From: Symsagittifera roscoffensis
Lineage: Eukaryota; Xenacoelomorpha; Acoela; Convolutidae
DNA length: 64,000 nucleotides
Reading direction: 5' to 3'
NCBI RefSeq assembly: GCF_963678635.1
Contig: NC_087065.1
Span: 7,465,209-7,529,208 of the forward strand
Positions 53,258 through 61,870 of this stretch are shown one piece after another. The stretch's first letter is position 1. Each line of letters opens with the position of its first letter. Made by a program: the position numbers and the translations under genes. Below the pieces are notes generated by a model. It saw nothing but the letters and a program-made list of their open reading frames with translations, did not search any database and was not told where the DNA came from.

Positions 53258-54481
53258 ACGGTTTAGGATGACGGATGCAAAAGGTTGTTAAATGATTTCT
53301 ATTACTTAGACTGTTAGTCCTTACGATTTTTTGGTTAGCCTAACCTGGGTCTATTTGTTCAGGGTTGGGGAGAAAAGTATATCGATTCTGAAGAATGATT
53401 TTATACTTTCTCGTGGCTAGTATAAGCTAAAGTGTTAACTTACTTAATCTTACTTAAGGGTAGTGATTGTGTTCAGGGTTGGAGAATAGTAAATCGATCC
53501 ACAAGGTTCAGGTATAATTAGAACGCGAGTAGTTCGTTAGATACTATTTTAAACTTACTAAGTCTAAGATTTATCCTGGGTCTGGTAAGAGGGGGGATCA
53601 AGTGAAGGATGAATAACCGAAGTTCTTCACTGTTTATCCTAATTTGAATGATTAGTTTTGTTCAAAAATTTCTGTTAGTCCTGGGTTTTTAGAAAGGGTT
53701 GGATAGTGAATCGACGTTTGAGGTCGTTAGACACTAGCTAAGTGGGTGGGGGAGAACAAAATTGTTCTTTTTGATCCAAGGAGAGGCCTTGATGATCAAG
53801 TTTTAAATTTAATTAAATAGAAAAAGATTTAAGATCCAAGGATGAGCCTTGATGATCCGATTTTAAATTTAAGTGAAATTAAGTTTAAAGTGATTTAAAT
53901 TTATGTAGAGAAAAGATTTAGTGTTTTTATGATATTAGTGAGCTTATGAATGCTGTTATGTTTAGGTGATGAAGCTGGAACAACAGGATGATTTATAATT
54001 ACTAACCATTTATTGTCATGCTACTAATTTTTATTTTGATTTTTCAATAAATATTTTTCAAACATGTTTTGTATATTACTGCAGAATTTAGGAAAACGAT
54101 CTGAGATCTCCTTATCAATCGTTATTGTATATTAATAATTTGGTTTAGCGCCTGAAATGATTTTGAAGATTGACTTCAAGATTTTATGTTTGCAAATGAA
54201 AATCTAAATTCATTGCTAGTAGTATTCTAAATACAAAAGTTTGTGTTGGCTTTTGCCGAACTATCATATAACTATATGGTAAGTTTCGACTTTGTCGTAT
54301 GTCGTCTCTGGTTCGAGGTCTTCTTGCAATTCCGGGTAGTTCTCTTATCGTTCGGAATATTGGCTTTGATCTATTGAGTCGTAGAGACATTTCGACTAAA
54401 TTATCGTCGTGTAACATTTTTAAAAATGTTTTGTCTAAATTCTAATCTATTTTTGGTTAATTCTAAGCTATTAAGGTCTTG
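53258..54481 (-). other. Long leader of the element with degenerate internal repeats
   Basis: This 1.2-kb stretch between primer-binding site and first substantial ORF has mostly non-coding character. Plus-strand motifs recur: CAGGGTTGGGGAGAA and CAGGGTTGGAGAA (about 53360 and 53475) with nearby ATCGAT, and the pair around 53770 and 53833 (GATCCAAGGAGAGGCCTTGA and GATCCAAGGATGAGCCTTGA, each followed by ATTTAA or TTTTAAATTTAA). A 77-codon, Arg-rich ORF starts at 54417, 65 nt after the primer site, and might be a leader peptide. Packaging signals and a splice donor would be expected here. Confidence 0.5.
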
Positions 54482-54503
54482 TTCGAGACTTATGGTCGCA
54501 CCA
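54482..54503 (-). other. Primer-binding site candidate
   Basis: Two bases inside the 5' LTR, the plus strand reads TTCGAGACTTATGGTCGCAC followed by CA. It ends in CCA and contains a TTCGA T-loop motif, as expected for the complement of a tRNA 3' end. On the transcribed strand the site starts with TGG. The tRNA type was not determined; one base is missing relative to standard T-arm to CCA spacing. Confidence 0.7.
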
Positions 54504-54505
54504 GA

Positions 54506-54915
54506 TGAGTTAGGACCGAAGTGTATAACTCATAGAGTAATTTCGGATAGGGTACACCGTCTGCTCGTCACGCTATCTTATTTTCGGCCGGATAGATTCG
54601 TGCAACTTCTTAGTCTAATACCGATCCTAATCTTACTCTTATACTATCTAGTCTCAGGTTGTTTAACTAGTCTCTGCTAGGCTCAATAGATCTAGGGTAT
54701 ACTGGTTTATTGCGGCTGCTGAAGTACTCGGGAGAGTTCAACTAATTTCTAAGTTAAATTCAAATCTCTCTGGTGCTGAAATTACAAGTAATTTCAGCAC
54801 TTACAAATAAGTGGGTTGTTAGTTAGATGGATCATGATTGGTTAATATTAAATACTTTACAGTGGTAAAATATCTAATTTATCCAATCATAAAATGTAGT
54901 TTAGATCAGGTTCCA
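54506..54915 (-). repeat. 5' LTR
   Basis: 410 bp, 406 of them identical to the 3' LTR. It reads TGAGTTAGGACCG to AGGTTCCA on the plus strand. On the transcribed strand it has a CCAAT motif (ACCAATCATG), the perfect palindrome at 54773-54800, AATAAA at 54711-54706 and a GTATAAGAG box. The transcription start cannot be fixed from sequence alone. Confidence 0.96.
54773..54800. promoter_or_regulatory. 28-bp perfect palindrome in the LTR
   Basis: GTGCTGAAATTAC (54773-54785), two A's, then GTAATTTCAGCAC (54788-54800) form a perfect 13-bp inverted repeat. It is unchanged in the other LTR at 36288-36315. It could be a dimeric transcription-factor site or an RNA hairpin if it lies within the transcribed part of the LTR. 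Confidence 0.8.
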
Positions 54916-54919
54916 GTTT
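54916..54919. repeat. Target site duplication, right copy (GTTT)
   Basis: It matches 36017-36020 on the other side of the element. The sequence beyond (TTTTCAGATCCGAGAG) continues the CAGATCTG-type repeat seen to the left of the element. Confidence 0.8.
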
Positions 54920-57900
54920 TCAGATCCGAGAGTCAACTTATGTAGAAAAAATTAATCATTTCAGATCTTGCATAGAAAATCCGCTGGGTACGAGAAACAA
55001 ATTATGATTTCATTGCTTAAAACCCAGAACGCTCAGTACTATACAGTTTCCTAAGCGACAAAAAATTGTAAGATATGTTTTGAGCTACATTATGAAATTT
55101 TTCGAATTTTAATAATGAACAATGATACTTTCTACTGTTTCAACTTGTTGTTATGAGTTTTTTGGAAGCAGTTTATTGAATCTGGGTTCCGGTTTTTCTT
55201 TGAAACCAACTATATTTCAATGCGTTTCTTATCATAGTGCTCAACTGATTAGATGGTAACGTGATCCGATAGCAAAAACATTCTCACCCAGAAATTTTTT
55301 GAAAATCCGGCAAACTCTACTATATTTTAATTGCAGTTCCATTAAAAATTTCATATAGAATAGCCAGCATTGGCAATACTTGTATGCGAGGACGAAAAAA
55401 AAAAAGAAAAGGTGAGAAAATAAAAGAAAACGATTTTCCTTAGACAGGCTTAAAGGCCTTCCACCCTCTCCGATTTGCAGACACGAGTTTGTTTATTAAT
55501 TATATACTTTATGCTCGCTCGAGCATGGTCAATTGGTCATTGAGGCATAGCTGAAAGCGTTATTTTGTTTCTCAATTAGTTTTTTTGCAGTAATTCTTCA
55601 CAGTTGCTTGTTAGTTTTTTGTCGCGTAGATCAATGGAACTTTTTTGTTCAGCATGTCGATGAAAACCAGTTTCAATTGAATGAAAATATTAATAACAGA
55701 CAATACTTTTTCTTTATTCGAATATGACGTAGCAAATGTCGCGTAGGTATTAATATTGCTTTTATTGCTTACATTGCTTTTAGGAACTTTATCAAGATTC
55801 AAAAAACTGAGCGTCGACAGTTTTTCTTAAAGAGAACATCAATTTTTTAGTTCAGCTTTATTAACTCACCTGTTAACAAAAAAACTGCTGATTTTGACTG
55901 TAGACATAAAAATACTAGTAATATTTAAATCGGATTTTAAAAAAAATGTTCTAAATCGTTAATAATTTGAAAGAACACGAATGTACTATCCTCTGGTCGT
56001 AATCTCAAAATATGTCATTAAGCCAGATAATTCTTGTTTAAAAACAACAGCAACAAATCATGATTGTTTTAAAACTTCCAAAGGGCGTTTAGTAAACATT
56101 ATAGAGAAAAAAGAGCGAGTTGTATAGTGTGTACTTATTCGAGTCATGTCTATTAACTGTTTTGTAAGGTCTGAATGTCTTTCATGGCTTGACTGTCTAT
56201 GCTTTTATTTCTGGTTGACTTCAATATTTTGAGCTGTGTTTGTTTCCCACTTTTGTACCAACAATATAAATGAACATTGCCAAATAATCTCCATAAGCTC
56301 AATTGAAACTGATTTTTCTTTTTGCATAAAATTTTCTTTGAACCGGGGGGGGGGGGGGGGACTGAATTGATTTTTCCTGTGATGTAGGGGTCCTAGATTT
56401 CCAAAAAATTTGCAATTGTCGGCTAAAATAGTTGCCGTAAAAAGTACCAGGGTTGGTGAATTACCGATTTCCTGGCTGGGGATATTATCGGCTTGATTTT
56501 CTTTCTTCCGACAAATTTCGGAATTTGAACTAGCAATTTTGGAGGAAACATTTTATGCCATCTTAATTGTTTTCATACCTTAAGCTTAAAATAAACCAGA
56601 CTGCACGTATCAGGGCGAAGCCTTGACTGTTCCAACTGGCTTTAAAGGTCTTTGAAGCAGTAATAACATGGAAAAATTAAATTTAATAAAAATGATTGTT
56701 TGTGAGATTTTTTGTGAAAGTCATCCCAACCCCCACACGCCATAAAAAGTACATAGTCATATACTTCGCTCCTAGTAGCAAATCAACTATGCCAAATAAG
56801 TTTTCTTCAACTAATTTGGAACGATTTTTGAGACGGATTAAATTTCCGCTTACGCGTCAATAGCGCGAAATATATGGAGCGTTAGTTATCTCAAAATGGC
56901 AATCTTTAGACCCACATAACTTTTCAAAAGTTATTCACAGGTAAAATGATTCCTTTGAATAAACTTAGAGTTTGCCTGCGACCAATTTTTGAGAAGTTAT
57001 GTTGATTTGATTATTGACAATTTGTCCGATTAGGTAAAAATTATGGTTGAGATATTTCTAATTTTTATTAGAGTCTAACGAGCACAGCCAATTAAATTGG
57101 CTCAGAGAGAATTCAAAATTGCTTTCACAAAACAAGGAAAAAATCAATGAAATTTTTATGATCATTAAAAATGCAAGATATAATATCAATAAAGGACCTG
57201 TCAACATAAATATCAACTGAACTGTTTAACGAAAACTTTGTCAATTTTTTATTCAAATTACTGTAAAAATTTCGCTTAATAAGTTTTAATTTACGAGGCG
57301 ATGAAAGCTTCATTCTAAGTTTAACGTAAGTGAAATTTTAATCTATCAAAATGTAATGAAAACGTAATCTCAACACAATCGGGGAACGAAACTGGGTCCC
57401 ACTAAGTCTTATTTTTTCCGACTTCCGATGAACAAATCAGAAAATCGGGCAATATTTTTTTTCAGGCTTATTTCGGAGTTTAAACTTAAATTTTTAGAGG
57501 GAATTTTGATGTCATGTAAAACATTTTGATACCTAACTAAACATTTTGGGAAGCTATGTTGATTAAATAACGCCAATTTGGTGAATTTGGGATAAACTGT
57601 TCTTGGTTTTGGTGTAATTTTTTTTATTAGAGCATAGTGAACTCGGCAAACCGTCAGAAACTCACTTGTTAACTAACCCCAACGTGAACAAAAAAAAATT
57701 AAGGAAATTGAACTCTAAAATGCATATACGAAAACGCTATTAAAGTCATGATACAATGAAGCCCAACACAGATGCATCGAACAATTTTTGCAGAACTAAT
57801 CAAAAACTGAACAGTAATTCGCAAAACAATGAATAAAAAATCTGAGGAGAAAAGCGTTTTCCTTTCTAGCATCAATTCTTTTGTTTTAAAATTAATTGAC

Positions 57901-58411
57901 AAAAATGGTGCCGTTAAATACTAATTATAACAAAAACTGTTTAAAATGTTGCACGAAAATTTAAGTTTTTGTAGAAAAGTATCGGTTATAATGGATTTGC
58001 ATGACAAAATTTGTGGACAAAAAATCAATTTATTAGACAAGTTTGAAACATGGAATCAATTTTTTATGAATTTTATTCAATTTCTTGCATAATTCATGAA
58101 ATTTTGATTGATTGTTTTCCTGCAAACAAATTGCTCACACTGAAGATTTCAAAAAAATTGAAAAATTGGTAATTTTGAAGCTTTGGTATTTTTCTTTGAT
58201 TGTTATCAATTATATTTGATTTATTTTCAATCAAAGCCAACTATAAAAAGGTGCAGGAAATTTGAAAAAGAAAGAATTAATTATAAAGATCAATCTGCCA
58301 TTTTGAGCAGAATTTGCATGCAAATTTGAAACTTTACGTGAGTTTGATGAATATTTTTTGTCTGAAAAAAAAAGCTTTTACCCGCAAAAAATGTTCATTT
58401 TTTAATTGTTT
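54920..58411. other. Intergenic sequence, no gene seen
   Basis: No recognisable gene. It contains a 16-base G run (56345-56360) followed by GGGGTCCTAGATTT, possibly the remnant of a hAT MITE end, and a family A copy at 56594-56960. Sequence at about 56960-57360 resembles that at 34500-34980 (GAGTTTGCCTGAAACCAA / GAGTTTGCCTGCGACCAA), another dispersed repeat pair. Confidence 0.5.
56594..56960 (+). repeat. Dispersed repeat family A, 3'-truncated copy
   Basis: It starts CCAGACTGCACGTATCAGGG and shows GAAGCAGTAATAACATGG, CACACGCCATAAAAAGTAC, GGAACGATTTTTGAGACGG and CGTCAATAGCGCGAAATATA in order. It ends near TATTCACAGGTAAAATGA. Confidence 0.7.
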
Positions 58412-60282
58412 GTTTAATTATTTATGTCTGTTTTAACTTTTTGCTACTCTCTATTACTGTTCACGAAGAACAAGTTCAAGAACAAAATTAGATCTTTGCT
58501 GTTTTTGAAGCTTTGGAGTTTTGGTTTGAGTAATATCAAAAAAAATCTATTAAACTTCAAAAGAACTTAAGTATACTAAGTTGCAAAAAGCTGAAAATTA
58601 TAATTGCAAAAAAAAAACAGAATCTTTACAAAATTTAAATGCGAGTGACAGCTATCTCCCATGTTTAAGCATAATAATTTTGCATGTTTAACGAAAGAGT
58701 TTTTCCATGTTTAAGCTTTATCATATTTTGCAATGCTTGAGAAAATTTTCCACTTAGTTTTGCGTAAGGTCATTAAATTTTGCGAGGCCAAATTAAGTCT
58801 GTCTGTCTGTCTGTATACCTGCTTTTTAATTAATTTGATTGTCTATCTACCCGTCTCCTAATTTTTAACTTTCAGCTTTCTATGATTTATTATATAATGA
58901 AATGCAGGCTTCACTATCTCGCCATGTTAAGGCGTTTTCAACGTAATAATTTTGCATGTTTAACAAAAGATTTTGTTCAAGTTTAAACTATATCGTATAT
59001 TGCTATGATTAAAGTTTTTTTGCGATTTTCCAGTTGAAATTCAGTGTTTATTTCATCAAGTTTGAAACTAGCAACCTAATAGTGGGATTTTGTCAGTTTT
59101 CCCAAGTTTTGCGATTCTGGCCTAAATATATGAACCACCAAATCCTTTTAGTTTACGAGATAAGCAATTTTCGACATTTTTCAAAAATATCTAGAAAATT
59201 TAATTTTCAAATTTTCTCAATTTTTGAACTTCTCACCCTGTAGTTGGGTGTTGTCAGGGTACTCTCAGGGGTTGCGAATCTTGCCTCCAAATCTCACTTC
59301 TCAAATCCTTGTAGTGTGGAGATTGGAAGTTTTAAAGATTTTTTTGATAAACTTTTCAAAAAAATAGATTTTTAAAATCTAAGTTTTTGAAAAATTTATC
59401 GAAAAAATCTTAAAAAACTTCAAATCTCCAAACTACAAGGATTTGAGAAGTGAGACTTGGAGGCAAGATTTGCAACCCTTGAGAGAACCCTGACAGCTTC
59501 TAACTATAGGGTGACAGTTTCGAAAATCGAGAAATTTTTCAGAAATAATTTTTCTAAAAATTTTTGAAAAGTCTCGAAAATTGCTTATCTCGTAAACTAA
59601 AAGGATTTGGTTATTCATATATTTAGGCCAGAATCGCAAAACCTGGGAAAATTCTGACAAAATCCCACTATTAGGTTGCTAGTTTCAAACATGATGAAAT
59701 AAACACAGAATTTAAACTGGAAAATCGAAAAAAAAATTTAACCAGAGCAAAATACGATATAGCTTAAACGTGTACAAATTCGTTTGTTAAACATGCAATT
59801 ATTACGTTGAAAACGCCTTAACATGGCGAGATAGTGAAGCCTGCATTTCATATTATAATAAGTCAAAGAAGGCTGAAACTTAAAAATTAGGAGACGGGTA
59901 GATAGATAATCAAGTTAATTGAAAAAGCAGGTATACAGACAGACAGGCAGGCAGACTTAATTTGGCCTCGCAAAAAATAATAACCTTGCGCAAAACTAAG
60001 TGGAAAATTTTCTCAAGCATTGCAAAATATATTATAGCTTAAACATGGAAAAACTCTTTCGTTGAACACGAAAAATTATTATGCTTAAACATGGTAGATA
60101 GCTGTCACTCGCACTTAAATATAGTAAAGATTCTGTCTTTTTGCCATTATAATTTTCAGTTTTTTGCAACTTATTATAGTTAAGTTTAAGCAAAGCTCTA
60201 ATTTGTTCTTGAATTTTTTAGTGTGATTAGTAATAGAGAAGGGCAAAAAGTTAAAATAGACATACTTAAATTAATTAAAACC
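58412..60282. repeat. Giant inverted repeat (1.9 kb) with essentially no spacer
   Basis: The left arm (58412-59371) and right arm (59372-60282) are reverse complements with scattered substitutions and small indels. Matched landmarks: GTCTGTCTGTCTGTCTGTAT at 58798 with ATACAGACAGACAGGCAG at 59932; ATGCAGGCTTCACTATCTCG at 58902 with CGAGATAGTGAAGCCTGCAT at 59828; GGCCTAAATATATGAA at 59120 with TTCATATATTTAGGCC at 59614. The centre is near 59371 (TAGATTTTTAAAATCTA). Two ORFs (59034-59243 plus, 59433-59660 minus) encode similar peptides only because the arms mirror each other. A transcript through the region would fold into a long double-stranded RNA. Confidence 0.9.
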
Positions 60283-61870
60283 AGCAATTATAAAATGAAA
60301 AATTTTTGAGAAGGTCAGATGTTCAAATCTTTTATTTAAAAATTCTAAATCAAAGTGCATTAGAACCGGAAGGAAAAGGAAAAAATACGGAGAAGCCTGC
60401 TTTTCCGTCCAACTTTGCAGACCCCAAGAGAGTTCCTTGGGAAAATAATTTGGTATCATATTGAAGCCAAAAAACATTAAAAAATTTGTCTCACACTCGA
60501 AAGAAAACTGGTCTAATTTTTTCTGTTTTACGCTCTTATATGAATGAATTTCGCGAATTAGCACGTATCAATCTTCGATTTTAACTATATTATCATTTTA
60601 AAGCACTTGATTGGTTAATTTTTAAATTTGATTTTAATTTTTTGAACAGCAATGCCCAATGCTCTTGCTGCAGGCTCACAGAATGGGGCAGAATACTGAA
60701 AAATAATCATTTATTTTATTCAGTTAAAATTGAAAGCATGTTTTTAATAATATCAAACAAAAAATAAAACTTTTCATCAGCGTTTTCAAAATTCATATCT
60801 TATTAGGAAAAAATTGATTAAGGATAGTTTACAGGACATTGCTGCCCATAATGATCAATGATTGTCAAATCTAATTTGATATCGATAATTTTTTTAAAGA
60901 ATATAATCGATAATAATCCAGTAACAAAGTTTAATTGATTTTAATTTAGATTTCACTATGATCGATCATTATATGAAGCTATGTCTTGATAATTTTCCAG
61001 AATCTTTTTTGTCTCAAAAAACTCTGTAGCGATTGAAAAACACTGATGAAGAAGTAAAATTTCTTAAAATTATTTTTAAAACGCATGTTTATAACTGCTA
61101 AAAACTGCTGTTTAAAAAAATAATCTCTATTTTTGAACAATCTGTGAGCCTACAGTAGAAGGAATAGTCATTGTTGCTCAACCAAAAGAAGTCAAACTGA
61201 AAAACTATCCGATTGAGTGCTTTAAAGTGATAATATAGTTGAAGAGCAAAACTTTTAGCTTTTAACATGAATGGGCGGAGAGGCGGGTCAATGCCAGGGC
61301 TAACCGATGGCTTTCAAAAAAAACCACTGGGATAAAAAAAGAAAAATCCGTAAGAAACATGCAAACTTTATTGCATTCAGTTTAAAAGCGGAAAACAGAA
61401 AAAGTCTATTTTTTCACGTCTGAGGAGTTTTTGTTTTGATTTTTTTTGCAATCGGAAATAAGAGACTGTGGAGCTTTATGATGATACCAGTTTTTTTCCC
61501 AACACAATTTTTTTAGAGGGGGCCAAATTGGGCTGAAAAAAACCTAGGCTCTAGTTTTTTCTATTGCGAGTGTTCTTCGAAGTAACAGGCTATATTTTGA
61601 AATACATTTTTCCTATTTGCAATCTAGTGAAAGACAACAGGGTTAGGTTTGTTTTCCAGCTAAATAGACATGTAGAAAAAAATACACAACTTAAACGACT
61701 TTTTCCGAAAATAGTCACTGCCGAAAACAAGTCTCGGTGTTTTCTGTCGGAATACTTTATTTTTCTAAGAAGAAATAGTGCTCATATCAGAGCGAAACTA
61801 ATTTTGATTGAAAAACAAACATTTAAAGTTTGTAATTATGATGAGAAAAAAGACTAAGTACTTGATGTAG
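60283..61870. other. Intergenic sequence, no gene seen
   Basis: Two ORFs of 97 codons (60564-60271 minus and 61564-61857 plus) have no domain signal and a composition like the surrounding DNA; both are treated as chance. Confidence 0.5.

Larger units (their letters stand above)
36021..54915 (-). mobile_element. 18.9-kb retrovirus-like LTR element (Ty3/Gypsy type, env-bearing)
   Basis: The element is flanked by two 410-bp direct LTRs and a GTTT target duplication, and is transcribed on the minus strand. Order in the transcript: LTR, primer-binding site, leader, two small ORFs, gag-protease, pol (RT, RNase H, integrase), micro-ORFs, env-like glycoprotein, post-env ORF, LTR. The order protease-RT-RNase H-integrase and the GPY/F-like integrase tail place pol in the Ty3/Gypsy lineage. 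Most Ty3/Gypsy elements are 5-8 kb; the extra length comes from an oversized gag, additional ORFs and long non-coding leader and tail. LTRs differ at only four positions, so insertion is recent, yet several ORFs are interrupted. The coding strand is visibly rich in A and poor in G. Confidence 0.95.

Noticed and set aside
59034-59660. Two similar ORFs (69 and 75 codons) on opposite strands, looking like a duplicated gene
   Set aside because: The similarity is produced by the inverted repeat; neither has a domain or extends beyond it.
60271-61857. Two 97-codon ORFs, one per strand
   Set aside because: Single short ORFs with AT-driven composition, no domains, no splice context; not supportable as genes.
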